From Mycogone perniciosa (taxonomy: Eukaryota > Ascomycota > Sordariomycetes > Hypocreales > Hypocreaceae), in NCBI GenBank assembly GCA_025331125.1, contig JAOALB010000023.1, positions 1-39,628 on the forward strand: a stretch of 39,628 nt of DNA. Direction: 5' to 3'. This document shows, in pieces, positions 21,116 through 35,150 of this stretch (position 1 is the stretch's first letter; every line of letters begins with the position of its first letter). The position numbers and the translations under genes are program-made. The notes beneath the pieces were generated by a model. That model saw only the letters and a list, made by a program, of their open reading frames with translations. It was not told the origin of the DNA and did not search any database.

Positions 21116-23201
21116 TTATAAAAAGAAAAGTTAAGAAATGAAAAAAGGGATTAACTATTCTATACCCTAGTTTAACTATACTATAACCTAAATAAAATAA
21201 AATAGTATAGCAACTTCCCTCCTATAATACTAGGTCTTAGCACCTTATATTAACGTTTACGCCTATAATACCACTAAACCACAAATACCACTAAACATCT
21301 GTTTGCAATAGCCTTGAAGCCTGCAAGCAGCAGTCCCTTTAACCTGAAAGAGTAGATATTTAAAAAGATATAATGAAAGGCAAAGAATATTATTTTTATT
21401 ATAGCAGAAATAAACGTTTATATTAATACTATTATTATTAAGTTAAGCATACTATTAAAAAAGGCTAATATATTAAAATATACTTTAATTTAAAGTTTAA
21501 TATTAAAATATACTTTAATTTAAAGTTTAATATTAAAAGTAATTTTATTTTTTTAATATTTAATGTTTTAAGTTTACTTTTAATTATATAAAAGAAATTA
21601 AATAATAGTTTTTGTTATAATTTATAAAATGTTTAATAGTATTATAATTAAATTTTAAATATATAGAAAATATAATAGTATTATTTAAATAACATAAAAT
21701 TTGACTTTATTTAATATTAAGAATATAATAAAATTAATATAAAAAACTAATATACTTTTTAAATAGAAAACTATAAAAGGTTTATTAGTAAAAAGTAAAA
21801 GTATTTTAATAGATTTATTATATAACTTTTAAGCCTTTAAATACTATTGAGAATATAATAACTGTTAGCCTTTGTTTATTACTATATATAATAATAATAA
21901 TAAAACTTTTATAATTTTAAATATAAAGAAAAAAGTAATATTAAAAAATAACAATTGAAAGATTTTTTTATAAATTTTAAAGCGTTTAATTAAAATTAAA
22001 AAATAAAAGAATTTAAAAAACGTTTTAAGTTAATATTAATAAATTGAAGTTAATATATAATATTGATTTTACTGTTATAATTATAAAAGGCTATAATATT
22101 ATAATAGTATAAAAACTATATATAAATATTATGTAAAAGGGATATTATTATATAATATAATAGAAAGGATTTTAAACTTTTCTTTTAACAATAATTTAAA
22201 TAAATTATAGTATTTGCCTTTAAATCTTTATATATATAAATAAAAAAGTAAAAGTTTAAATTAAATAATTATTTATAAAAATTATTTAAAACCTCTTTTA
22301 AATTTATATTAGTAGAATTATAATTATTAACCTACATAAAAATATAATATATTTAAAGCCTTTAATATTTTATTTATATAGTTGATTATTAAAAATTATA
22401 TAATAATTAAAAACTTTAATATTATATATTTTCTATAGTAGATAATTAATAATTATAATTAAAGTATATGAATAATTAATTAAGCTATTAAAATTAACTT
22501 TTTTTCTTTAATTTATATATTAAATAATATAGTTAATTTAATATTTTTAAATATATTATTAATAAAAGCTATATTAAAAAAACTATTTATTAATTTTAAT
22601 TATATAATATTAAATATTAAAATTTTAACTTTGATTTGCTACTAGATTAATTAACTTTTAAGCTATAATAAAGGGTTAAATATAAAAAAAGCTACTAAAC
22701 TTTTTTAATAGCTAAAAGAATAATAGTTATACTATTAAATATTTATTCTTAAAATACTTAAATGTCTTTTAAAGAATAATGGAAAATATTAAAAGAGTAT
22801 ATTATTAAAATATAATTAATATCATGAAAGAAAATAATGATACTTTTTATATAACCTATTGAATTAAATTAAAATTAGTTTTTAACTGCCATTATTATAG
22901 ATAAATGATTAACTTTTTACTTTTTAAAATAAAAAAGTTATAGCCTTTTATAACATTATATTTAAAAAATCAATAAAATTAAAATAATTATAAAGAAATA
23001 TAGTTCTAGAAAATGAACTGTTGAATAGAATGATTTACATTAAAGTAATAATAAATAATCATATATATAATAAAGGTTTTATATTAACTCCCCTTTTTAA
23101 AAAATATTATAGTTATTTTAACTATTATTATTCCTTTTTATTTATTTACTATAAAGTAAAGTTAAATATAATAAAAGTAAGAAAAAAAGAGAAAAAAAGA
23201 G
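21116..23201. repeat. Featureless AT-rich stretch
   Basis: Very low-complexity A/T DNA. A direct duplication of a TTAAAATATACTTTAATTTAA phrase at about 21475-21530 is the only clear structure. A 65-codon open frame at 23021 is judged chance. I see nothing else. Confidence 0.6.
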
Positions 23202-23880
23202 TAATACTATTAGAATAGATATAAATTGCTACTAGAACAGATAGTCTATACACTTATATAGACATCTTCCTAGCTTTTAATTCCTTAATCTTTTATAATA
23301 CCTTTAACTATAATAATGTTACTTTTATATATTAGAATGGATTTCCCTTTAAATCTGTTATTGGCCTAATACAGCAATACTACAGATGACTTTAAGCTAC
23401 TTAGTTCTATCGGCTTAACCCCAGTATATAATAGGCCCCCTTTAACAGTCAGAGATTAAAAGCTTACAGCCGATATTACGGGGGCCTAGAATTTCCAGTT
23501 AATGTTCAAGGGCTATAGTAAATTGCAGGTTATAAAAGCTTCTAGCCGATAAAGCTATATCTCTGCTATAATAGTAGCAGCAGTAGCAACAGTATTAACC
23601 TAAATTAAAGAGATGAAAGAGATTATTCTGGCTATATAGCTAAAATAATCATTAGCTTAAGGGAATATATATAAATAAAAAGAATATATATTAAACATTT
23701 ATTATTTAAAGTAATTTAATTATATTAAAATAGCTAGGTATAGATACTATATTATATACTATAATTAAGTATTCTATAAAAGAGTAAATTATATATTAAA
23801 GGAAGTTATAGGCAGAATTTCTATATAAGTATATACATTATTTATTTTAGTAGTAATTTATATTTATTTTAATAGTATTA
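23202..23880. mobile_element. MITE-like element, family A, complete copy
   Basis: 679 bp bounded by 61-bp inverted repeats. The left arm begins TAATACTATTAGAATAGATA at 23202 and the right arm at 23880 (complement) begins TAATACTATTAAAATAAATA. Nearly all differences between the arms are G-to-A or C-to-T, as RIP would give. There is no coding capacity. Both ends start with TA, which fits TA-target insertion of a Tc1/mariner-type non-autonomous element, but could just be part of the repeat. The GC-richer centre (23340-23600) is less decayed. Confidence 0.75.
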
Positions 23881-25360
23881 TTTAAAAAAAAGAAAAAGAA
23901 AAGAAATAAAAATTAAGAAAAATATATTTAAATATTTATTAATTCTTTTTTAAAATTTATATATTTATTTATGAAATTAATTAATATTATTCTTTTAGAA
24001 AGTTTTATGCTATAAATTTATTGATTTAATATATTTAAATAATTAATTTAATATAATAATTAATATTTAATTTATTTTTAAATAATTATATTATTATTTA
24101 ATAAGATTAATATTAATGATAATTATTACTATTAAATTTATTATTTATAATTATAATATTAATACATCTATATATATATATATATTTATTTATTAATATT
24201 TATATAAATTATTAATTGCTCTTATAATTTAATACATAATTCTATATTATTTTATTAAATTTAGTTTGTATTATATTTAATTTATATACTAATAAGTAAA
24301 CTTTTTCATTTTTTTTATATTATTATTTTTCTTATTTCTTTAAAAACCTTTTTATTTTATTAAAATTCTTTATATTAAAAATCTTTTATTATTTATTATA
24401 AATTAATATTTCATAATAATCAATATAAAATTAAATATTCTATAGTTTATAAAGAAATTAATCAATTTCTTATTAATATTGTAATATATTTTTTTAATAC
24501 TAAAAATAATCATAATTATTATTATTATTATTATTATAATTAATAAAGTATAAGTTTTCTTATAATTTAAATTTATTTTTTAAGTTTTATTAACTTTTTA
24601 TTTAAGTCTTAATACTTTAATTAAATAGAGAATATTTCATTACTTTTTATATTAATATATATTTTTTAAATAATTCTTTTATAATATTATATTATTATTA
24701 TTTATGATTATTATCTTTACCATTTTAATTTTAATTAACTATTTTACATTTTTATTATTTTAAATATATATTAGTTTTTATAATATAATGTTAATATTAA
24801 TTACTTTTATAATAGTATAATAATTTATTACTTTAATGAAATTAAATAAAATTGTTGAAATGAGTAAAATAAAAACTTTAATTAATAAAAGTATATTTTT
24901 ATAATATAATAATAATATATAAAATGATATATAAAATAATTTAAAATATATAATTAAAAGTTCTTTAAATAAGTAATAATTAAAAAAAAGTTTTTATAAT
25001 ATTTAAATTTATAATAAAAGGTTTAATACTTAATAGCTATTTATATTTATTATTTATTTTATAATATTTAAATTTCTCTATTTATTATTTCTTAATATTT
25101 AAAATATTTTTTTAAAACAGTTTTTTTTATTACTTTTTTATAGTTTTTATTAATAATTATATTTAAATATTTATTTATAAAATATTTATTACTTTTTTAA
25201 CTTTTATATTAATATATATCTATATAAATCTTTAATTAAATATTCCTTTTTACATTTTTATTTAACATTTATTATTATTTAAATTAATTACTTTTATTTA
25301 ATTTATTTATTATATTTTATAGTATATCCCTTTTATTAAATGAAATCCGTTATTTAAAAA
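23881..25360. repeat. Featureless AT-rich stretch
   Basis: Simple A/T DNA with a short (TA)n run near 24170-24184 and an ATT-repeat run near 24510-24535. No gene or recognisable element. Confidence 0.6.
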
Positions 25361-25803
25361 TAAAGTAGTGCTATTTATATAGATAAAAATTGCAATTTAT
25401 ATAGATAGTCTATCTGCTACCTGTAAAAATCTCTTTATAGCTCTTTATACTCTGCAACTTAATTCTTTATATAACAGCTATTTATAGTATATTAGATTAC
25501 TTAAATAATAAGTTTTTATTCCCTATTTATATAAAAGATAACTATTCTCCTGGATATATAGCTGGCAAAATTTTATTAATCCCCTCTTTAATAAGATTAA
25601 AGCCAGTTATCTCGTTAAACTAAGTTAATAGAGGATTAATAGGGATATTTATAATCGTAACAGTATTAATCATATTACTGTAGTAGTGTTATTGCTATAG
25701 TTCCAGTTGCAAAGTATAAAGAGCTATAAAGAAATTTTTGCAGGTAGCATATAGACTATCTATATAAATAGCAATTTTTATCTATATAAATAGCACTACT
25801 TTA
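25361..25803. mobile_element. MITE-like element, family B
   Basis: 443 bp with 99-bp terminal inverted repeats, left arm 25361-25459 and right arm 25705-25803, matching at 94 of 99 positions by eye. The arms start TAAAGTAGTGCTATTTATAT. No coding capacity. The shared TA at both outer ends fits a TA target site. The inner arm words (ATAGATAGTCTAT, AAATTGC) resemble family A, so the two families are probably related. Low divergence between arms suggests it is younger than its surroundings. Confidence 0.85.
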
Positions 25804-27815
25804 AAAATATTATCTTTTTTAATTTATTTATTCTTTTAATATTTATTTTACTTTTGATTTTTTATTATTTTTAATAGTCTCCTTTATTTATAAAATAAAT
25901 CTACCTTTTTTAAACTTAAATATAAATATACTATTAAAATAGTATTATATATTCTTTATTTCAAAAGGAATTTTAGTTTACATATTCTATTACTATAATA
26001 TTTATTATATATTATATTTCCTTTATAAATAATTGATATAATACATGTATTATTTTTTGAATTTATGTTTAAATTTTATTTAATAATTCTTTTTATAAAA
26101 TATTAATAATATTATTTAATATAAGTTATAAAAATAAAATAATTTTTATTTTAAATGCTTTTAATGTTTTCTATAATATTATATAGTTATTTTTATTATC
26201 TAATTCTTTTATTTAACTTTAATTATAAAGTAATAGCAGTTATAAAAATATTTATATTTATTTAACTACTTTATACTTCTTTAATCTTAATATTGATATT
26301 ATTTTTTATTAATCTTTATAAATTTATATTATTAATATATTTAAAAAAAATTATTTTTAAATAATCCTTAAAATACTTTAAATTTCTTTTTTAATACTTT
26401 TATAATTAAATTAATATAAATATTAACTGTACTTTTTTTAATTAGTATTCCCTATTTATTATTTTTTTAAATAAACTTTATAGTAATTTATTTATTTTGT
26501 AATTTATTTTAGGTTTTTATAAAGAAATAATTTCTTTAAAATTATAATTATTCTATAAATATTAATATAAAAGGTTTTATTATAAACTGCCTTTAAAATT
26601 TATAGTATATAATTTTAAAGTATATATAATTATTTTATTTTACTTTATTTAATTTAATAAAAAAGACTATTTTTATTATAAATAATAGTTATATTTCTTT
26701 AATTTCTTTTTATATTTATTCTATATTTATATTTACCTTCTCTTTATATTTTTTATATTTTAATACGTTAAATTAACTGTTAATTAAAAATATACTTTTT
26801 TATAAACTTTAATGTAATATTTTTATTTATTTATATAATTATTATAATAAAATATATACTCTTTTTATATTTTATTATATTCTTTATTATAATTTTTATT
26901 TTTTATTATAATTTTTATTTCTTATTAATTGGAATTAAAATATATTCATATATTCATTAGTTAATAATATACTTTTATTGAATTTAATAGTAATATTCTA
27001 ACATAATTTACTATTTTTATCATTATTATATAATTTATTAAAACAATTATATTTAATTATAATAATCAAACTATACCTTTTAACTTTTGATATATTTATA
27101 TTAAAAAATAAATTAAATTAAATCTTTTATTATAATATAATATAATTATTCTATTTATTTCTTTTAATATACAAAATAAATTCCTTTTATTAATATCTAA
27201 TTAAAAAATATTAATTTATTAAAGTTATGATAATACAATTCATTTTTATTTAATGGTTTAAGAATATTTAAAATAAATCCCTTTTAATATTTATTAATTT
27301 AAATATAACTTTTTATATTTTAAAAGCTTTTACTTTTTTATTTATTTTCTTAATTAATTAATTTCTTTTCATAATTATAATAATAATACTTTTTTAAATT
27401 TCTTTAATAGTTTAACTTTTATTTAATATTTATAAATAAATCTATTAGTATTATAAATATTTTGATTTACTATTTCATTAAAGTTTAAAATATGTATTTT
27501 AAAATTAAATTATTTTATTAAAAGGTATTTTTAAAATAATTTTATAAGTTAATAATAAAAGTTTTTTGTTAAATAATGAAAATAAGTTTATTAAATGTTA
27601 ATAGTATGTTTTAAATATGTTATTGAAAATTATAATATTATTATTATAAACTTAAATACAATATTTTATATAATATAATTATTAATTTATAAATCTTTAT
27701 ATAAAATATATTATTTTTAAACTCTATAATAATATTATATAATATTCTTTATTTATAAAAAGTTATTAAAATTATTTCATTTTTATTTTTTATAAATTCA
27801 ATATTTAAATAAAAG
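25804..27815. repeat. Featureless AT-rich stretch
   Basis: Two kilobases of decayed A/T DNA with no surviving frame or clear repeat. Probably old transposon sequence, but nothing identifies it. Confidence 0.6.
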
Positions 27816-28260
27816 TAATACTATTAGAATAGATATAAATTGCTACTAGAATAGATAATCTATACGCCTATATAGAAATTCTGCCTGTAACTTCCTTTTA
27901 TATATAACTTACTCTTTTATATAATACTTGATTATAGTATATATAATATAGCATTTATAGCTAGCTATTTTAATACAATTAAATTGCTTTAAATAATAAG
28001 TCTTCAATATATATTCTATCTATCTATATATATTCCCTCAGGACGATTATCATTCCGGCTATATAGCTAAAATAATCTCTTTAATCTCTTTAATTTAAGT
28101 CAATGCTACTGCTGCTTTTCCGTTTATCGGCGATAAATAGTATATGCAGAGGGATTAAGAGACTGTGGGTAATTGTATAAAGGGCAGTCAACGCGATAAG
28201 ACCACTTTTAGTTAAATCTCTTTATCGCTGTTGCTGTAATTTGGAAGGGGCAGTCAGTCC
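27816..28260. mobile_element. MITE-like element, family A, partial copy
   Basis: It begins with the family A terminus TAATACTATTAGAATAGATA at 27816. It then follows the right-hand half of the complete copy in reverse orientation (GAAATTCTGCC, TTAATCTCTTTAATTTAA, GGCTATATAGCTAAAATAATC words). The far inverted repeat is not recognisable, so the copy is truncated or rearranged; its right limit is approximate. Confidence 0.65.
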
Positions 28261-28649
28261 TTTATAATAATAACTTTTGCACGCCTATATAATAATAAAA
28301 TTGCAAGATAAATATATTATGTATTAACAGCTTAAAAATATTAATATTATAATTATATATAATGTTATATAATTTCTTTTATATTAATATTATTTTACTT
28401 TAATTGTGATATTAATAAATAAAAAGTGTAATTTAATACTATTACCTTTCAAAATTAATTATTTTATATAATTGTATATACTCTTTTATAAATAGATTAT
28501 CTTCAAATAACCTTTAGTTAAAATAATATTTTTAAAAAGTAATATATATGTATAATAATAGCTTTAAAAGCTATTAAACTTTAATTAACCTCTCTTTAAA
28601 TCTATAACCTAGCTATTGTTAAAAACCCTTATAGCTAGCTTTATAGCTC

Positions 28650-29050
28650 GCCTCATAGTTAAAGTAAAGCGGCTATATTATTGTTATAGGCTCTATAATA
28701 TAATAATATAATAAATATAAAGCTTAAAGAGGTTATCCTAGCTATATAAAATATTATATTATAGGCTATATTTAAAAACATATAAAGGCTAAAGTATATG
28801 TAACTATTAAGTTAATAAATAAAAAGCAGTAATCAAATATTCTATATAATAAATTAATAAGAATACAATTGCGCGCGCTTTACTAAATTTCCTATTATTT
28901 ATGCATTTTAATTTAGTTATATTATCCTATTCATATATATTGGATTTCAGTGGCGGGGTATAGGCAGCGGGGAAAATAGGTCAAATTTAAAAGTCATATA
29001 TAAATAGAAATATATGTGTGTGTAAATGGTAATTCTTATTCTATTAAGCT
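28650..29050 (+). repeat. Decayed copy of inverted-repeat element C
   Basis: This is the same sequence, in the same orientation, as 29790-30190, but heavily mutated. GCGGCTATATTATT matches GCGGCTATATCATT, and both share AATAAATAAAAAGCAGTAAT and TTGCGCGCGCTTTACTA. Most differences are C-to-T or G-to-A. Its left inverted repeat is not found. Confidence 0.7.
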
Positions 29051-29631
29051 AACTGATAAATAAAGGAATCTAGACTAGTGTAGTAGCACGTGAGAATGCA
29101 CGTAATGAGAGGTCCTCCACTGATGATGATAATGTGCTATTAATATCCTATAGCAATAAGGCCACCAAGCCCAGTAGGGTAAAAGGATATGCTATGCTAG
29201 GTTTGAATATAGTATTATTAATAAACATATAAGCTCCCCCTAAATAGCATTTTATTGCCTTAACATGTATAGTCTTTTAGCTCCTTACTTTTTAGCGGGT
29301 TAAAGAGATATAAGTCTTGTATAATATATTAAATAATTAAGGTTAAGTTTAGTAATAGGCTAGCCCCTCTTAATTTATAGGCGATTTAATATCAAGCTGT
29401 AAATAAATCCTTGAAAAGATAAAAAATACAAAAAGAAAAATTAAATAATTAAAATCAAAATTAATGTCATAGTGAATTAAACTTTAATAAATAAAAAACT
29501 AAGTTATGAATTATAAAGGCTAATTGCTATTATTATATTTAATTAATCTTTTTATAATATATAAATATAATTATATATTTTCGTTTTACTATAATTATAA
29601 ATTATTAGTATGTTTTTATAGTAAAAGCGCT
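29051..29631. repeat. Less-decayed repeat fragment, possibly retrotransposon
   Basis: An island with more G and C than its surroundings. The minus strand has a purine run AGGGGGAG (near 29229-29236) followed by sequence that could be a polypurine tract and LTR start, but no matching LTR or coding region is present. The retrotransposon reading is weak. Confidence 0.3.
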
Positions 29632-30197
29632 TATAATATTAGAGAATTACTATTTATATACACGCATATTTCTATTTACACACAACTTTCAAATTTGCCC
29701 CACTTAATTTTCAGCAGATTCCTCGCATCCCATAATAGCAGCCTTATCACAGGCTTCTCAAGGTAGTGACAGAGGCTGACCACGAGGTCGGCCTTATAGC
29801 CAAGCCAGGGCGGCTATATCATTATCAGGGGCTTCACAAAGCAATAATACAACAAGCACAGAACTCGAGGAGGTTATCCCGGCCACACAGGATGCTATAC
29901 CACAGCCTATACAGAGGAGCACATGGGAGGGCCGAGGCACATCTGGCCGTTAGGCCAATAAATAAAAAGCAGTAATTGAGGATTCTATATAAAATATAAT
30001 AAGTGAATAATAATATAGTTGCGCGCGCTTTACTATATTTCATATAATTGGCGCATTTTAATTTATTCATCTTATCCTATTAATATATATTAGATTTTGA
30101 TGGCAAAGTATAGGCGGCAGGGAAAGTAAGGCAAATGTGAAAGTTATATATAAATAGAAATATGCGTATATATAAATAGTAATTCTCTAATATTATA
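29632..30197. mobile_element. Inverted-repeat element C, least-decayed copy
   Basis: About 566 bp bounded by roughly 67-bp inverted repeats: left 29632-29698 (TATAATATTAGAGAATTACT start), right 30130-30197. The interior (29700-29960) keeps near-normal GC content, with CGAGG and GGCCGAGGC words, and includes a 69-codon frame at 29766 without recognisable features. TA sits at both outer ends. It is a MITE or a deletion derivative of a larger DNA transposon. Compared with the copy at 28650 it shows what the unmutated sequence looked like. Confidence 0.7.
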
Positions 30198-31996
30198 CAA
30201 AGTCTTTATATTAAGAGTTAAAAGTTAATAAAAGTAAGGTTTTTTTATTAAACTATTACGTCTTTAAAGTATTTTAAATTAACTATTAATTCAGAAAGGT
30301 AATATATTTTATTGAGGGTAACTAATATACTTACTTAATAGTATAGATACACTTAATAACAGCTTGCGCTGTTGCTACTTTATGGTAGATTATAGTAATT
30401 AAGTAGCCCTTTACAGTTCTTACCTTAACTTAATTTCTTTATGTTGACCTTTTTACTTTTAACGCTAGCCTTTTATTACTTTGATAATAATCAATAGTAA
30501 TTGCACTTTTTATTATATATAGTGTAAATTAATATAGTATACAATACTGTTTAATTGTAAAGACAGGTTAAATATACTATAATATTATTGAGCTTTAGGC
30601 GCTAGAGTAACTATAATAATACACTTTACTTAAAATAAATTAAATTTAAACTATTTAATTAATTTTAGTTATTTTAGCTTTCTTATACTAATATAATCTA
30701 TAATATTTATTTTTTAATAGTTAATAGCTATAAAATTTAATAAAGTTTTAAGCTATATAAAGCGATATTTATAGGAATAAATAATAAATATACCTTGTAT
30801 AAATTAAAATAATAATCTTAATAAACTAATTAATATAAATAAATAAATATTATAAAAGCTAATAAAAGGAAAAAAACTTTTCTATTAATATACTAAATCT
30901 TTAATAACTTTATATATAAAAGGCTTTATTAAAGCTATTATTAAATAAAAGGCTAATATATAGTTATAAAGGCATTAGCTTAAAGTTTTACCTTTATTAT
31001 AGATTATTATTATATTTAATATTATTTATTATATAATATATATATAGGCTAATTTAAAAGGTAAGTTTTAATTATAATAATCTTTACTTTAATTACTTAA
31101 AAAGGAGTATAAATATAATAACTACTGCTTTGATTAATAAAAGTATTATTAATATAGTTTTATGAAAAAGTCTTTTAATATAATTAATATTATTTAATAC
31201 CTTTTATGTAAATTTATTAATAATTAATTTCTATTAATATAAAAAAATAAATTTAACTTTTTAAATTCTGCAGTTTTTATATTACTTTTAATAGTTTAAT
31301 TAATATTTATTCTAATATTAAAATTATATATTTAACTTTTATTAAATCTAAATATATATTTCTTATCATTTAATAGCAGTAGCTTTACTATAAACTCAAA
31401 TATATTAATTTTAATTTTATTATTAAATATTTTAAATAAAATAAATTTTAAAAACATTTATATTATATTTAAATTCCTTTATGAAAACTGGCCTATATAC
31501 TTTAATTATAATTACTTTATAAATGAAAATAATCCCATAAATTTATCTTCATAATATAAAAAAGCCTATAATAACAGGTAAAAAAATGATTTACTTTCAA
31601 AACTAAACCTCTTTAATTGATATAATATTAAGTAATCAAATTAAATAAATAATGCTAATTTTAATAAAAGTTGAAATAATATTTATTTAAATGAATAATC
31701 TTTTTCTATTTAATATAATTAATTTATTGAAATAAATAAAAAGCATTTATAGGCTTTAAATAATTATAATATTTCTTTAAAACAATTATATTAATATTTC
31801 ATAAACTTAAAAAGATACTTAGAAAATGAAAACTAATATAAAGCTATTATAATAATCATACTGCTTTTAATTAAAGGGCTGCGATTATAGTGAATAATAT
31901 AATAATTAAAATAAACGTGAAACTAATTATATAACCCTTTTTTAATGTAATTTATAGATAGTATATATATTAATATTATTAAAAGAGGAAATAGTA
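30198..31996. repeat. AT-rich stretch with R1 copy 3
   Basis: Mostly featureless A/T DNA. At about 30350-30470 lies a decayed third copy of repeat R1: AACAGCTTGCGCTGTTGC keeps the second hairpin, followed by TAGCCCTTTAC as in the 36656 copy, while the first hairpin is lost. Nothing else is recognised. Confidence 0.6.
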
Positions 31997-32004
31997 TAAT
32001 AGAA
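31997..32004. repeat. Target-site duplication, left, of hAT element
   Basis: AATAGAAA directly before the transposon end CAGGGTTGTG. The identical 8-mer follows the other end at 35635-35642. Eight bp is the hAT superfamily length. Confidence 0.93.
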
Positions 32005-32557
32005 ACAGGGTTGTGAAATTAATCAGTAGTTTTTAGTTTTTCGTTTCGTTACTACTGATTACTTTATTATTTGTTATTCGTTAACGAAATACCTTTGTTA
32101 ATAGTTAGGCTATTAACGAAACGAAGGTAGTTTTCATTAAACTATTAACGAAACGAAAAAAACCTTTGGTATTAATGAAGAAACGAGATAGTTACTAGTA
32201 ACGAAAAGAATGAAGGTTTAAAAATATAATAAATATAGTTTTTAATTTTTAAACTTTTTTAAAAAAGTTTAAATAGATTTATAAGCAGATTTATAAGCAA
32301 TTCTTGAAAAGAATTATTTATATAAAGACTTAATTATTTTATTTTATTTTATTTTATTTATTTTCTATATCCTTTATTGACTATGAAATCTATATAACCT
32401 ATATTTTATTATAATAGCCTTTTCTTTCATAGCTATTATAATTATTATAGTTATTTTTTATATAACTATCTTCCTTTATTTTAGCTATTTTTCAACTTGG
32501 CTATTATAATTTTTATTTTATTAGCTATTACAGCTAATTCTTTTATTTCTAATTATC

Positions 32558-33304
32558 ATGGATTTTAAATATAAAGAATCTTTTTATTTTAATTCTAGTA
32601 CTGATCTATCATCTGAATTAGAGATAACCTCTTCTAATATAGCCTCTTCTTCTATTATATTAGATTCTAGGGACCCTAGATTTTCTAAGTATCATAAAGA
32701 TAGTTATAACTTAGAAGATAATAATGATTCTAAAATTTATATATTTTAAAATTGCTTATTTTCTCAAACCCTTTTACCTATTAATTTATTTAAAGATAGA
32801 GAAATGCTTATAAACTGCTTGAAATTAGTTATTATATCCTTTCCAATCATATATATATATATATATAGCTAATAGCTCCCCTTATAAAATTATAGCTAAA
32901 GTTAAAGGCTTTAAATCCTCTTATTTAGCTAAATATTATCAATATAAGCATCTTAATATTGCTTATAATAAAGAATCAGAAAAAAACTGAAAAAGAAGTA
33001 TATTATTACCCTTTTTATATTAATATATAAATTATATATATACTAATTCATTATATACAAGCTTCTATATCTTTAACTGAAAATAATGTATTTACTTTAA
33101 ATTTATAACATAAAAGGCCTAAGCCTAATACAGCCATTTTTAATAGTTTTATTAAAGATATTGCTTGAAATAAAATATTATATATTTTAATGGATAATAA
33201 TATCTCTTTTAATGTAATATCTTTTAATTCTTTTAAAGAATTATTAACTTATAATAATAAGTAAATATTATATTATATTTATTTATTTAATTTATTTATT
33301 TAAT

Positions 33305-33360
<56 letters not shown>

Positions 33361-35150
33361 ATTATTTATATTTATATTTATATTTATATTTATATTTATA
33401 TTTATATTTATATTTATATTTATATTTAAAGAGTTTTAAGAAGCTTTAAAAGATTATCCTTTATTATAACCTATTAAAATATTTTTAAGTATATTATTTT
33501 TTATATATTCTATATATTTTATATAAAATACTAATAATTGAATATAATTAAAGATAATACTATTAATAATAATATCTTTATTAATTCTTTTAAAGAAAGT
33601 TATAATTTAATTATAGGAAAAGAATTTAATTATAATATTTATTATATCGCTTATATTATTAATCTTATAGCCTAAAATATATTAAAGATTGTATATTTAA
33701 TAAATATATTAACTTTTTAATATTTGAATATCGAAGTATAAAAGTTATATATTTAAATACTAAAAATTCAAAAATTAATAATAAAAATTATAATCTTTTT
33801 TCTTTTGATAGTAAATTATTTATGTTAATAAACTATATTCAAAAATAAATATATATTAATATTTAAATAGGTTTTATAGCTTGAATTAGGCGTATCATAA
33901 CCTTAATTAAATATATTTTTTAGATATATTTATATATGAAGAAAAAAATAAATAATCAATATATTGTATAAAGAATTTGACTTATTAGAATTTAACTTAT
34001 TATATGGTATAAGGTATTATTAAGCTAGAACCAGCTTTAATATATATATATAATAATATAATCAATAAAGAATATAGGAAAGTATATAGATCCTATTATA
34101 TTATATATAATTAAAAAATATAGCTAATTACTTATATATAGCTATATTTAAATAATACTAAATAGGCTGCTTTAATTAAATTAAAGCAAATATTCGAGAT
34201 TTTTATAAAACCTTGAACTAAATTATAAAGGCAGATTTATATAACTATTCTAATAGCTTTATTATATATATATATATATAAAATATATAATAAACTAAAA
34301 GAATTATATAAAACTTATACTTATAATGCTAATAAAGGCAATAAATTAATAAGTTATTATTACTCTTTTAAATATTATATATATTAATTTAATTAGGCCT
34401 TTTATTATAATAGCTATAATAAAGCTATTAAAGCTAGCTTAGCTAAACTAGAGAAATATTTCCCTAGAAAGCTAACAGCTATTTTAATAAATAGATATAA
34501 GCCTTATTTACTTAGTATATTTTTAGATCCTAGATTTAAGGCTATACATTTTAAAGAAAAAGCCTTATTATGTTTTTATCCTACTATCTTTGATAATATT
34601 ATAAATTTATTTAAAATTAAATATAACAAGTAAGTTAGTTTATTATATATATATTCCTATATTTATTTGCATTTATTAATATTTATTATTTAGAATTCAA
34701 GAAAAGAAAAGGCCCTCTTAATATAATTAATAGAGCTATACCCAACCCTAATATATCTTCTAATAAATTAGCAGAAGATATATATTCTATAGAATCCCCT
34801 ATTAGGCATTTTAGTCTTAATGAAGAAGGTTCTAATTTTAATTTAAATAAAGAGCTTTATTTAAAGACTAAATTATCTATTAAAGATAAAATAACTATAT
34901 ATAATAGAGAACCTATTATTATAGAAAAAGTAAATATTTTATTTTCATATTATATTAATAACTATTTATATTACTATATAATCTTAATAATAAAATAGGA
35001 TAATCTATTATATTATTGGACATCTAATATTTATAGATTTCCTATACTTTCTATATTAGCTAGACGCTATTAAGCTATTCCTGCAACTTATAAAAGCTTA
35101 AAAACAACTAATCTATTAATAAAGAGTTAATAGACGAGGTTTAAATAAAA
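32558..35150 (+). pseudogene. hAT transposase, multiply broken
   Basis: Fragments of a hAT transposase in several frames. A 63-codon frame starts at 32558. The catalytic-domain landmark LDPRFKA is at 34523-34543 within PYLLSIFLDPRFKAIHF. The C-terminal dimerisation domain is at about 35011-35090, reading YYWTSNIYRFPILSILARRY, then a TAA stop at 35071-35073, then AIPATYKS. Stops and frame changes lie between these parts, so no functional protein can be made. Limits are approximate and introns cannot be excluded. Confidence 0.85.
33278..33428. repeat. Microsatellites (TTTA)n and (TTTATA)n
   Basis: A run of TTTA units at about 33278-33360 passes directly into a run of TTTATA units at about 33362-33428, inside the hAT element between transposase fragments. 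It is a late expansion in decayed DNA. Confidence 0.9.

Noticed and set aside
23021..23218. 65-codon frame in AT-rich DNA
   Set aside because: Composed of Ile/Tyr/Lys/Asn as expected from random A/T sequence, and it runs into MITE A.
29766..29975. 69-codon frame inside element C as a gene
   Set aside because: Located between inverted repeats. Another frame gives a faint resemblance to retrotransposon linker sequence (ELEEVIP..., QRSTWEGRG), too weak to call either way.
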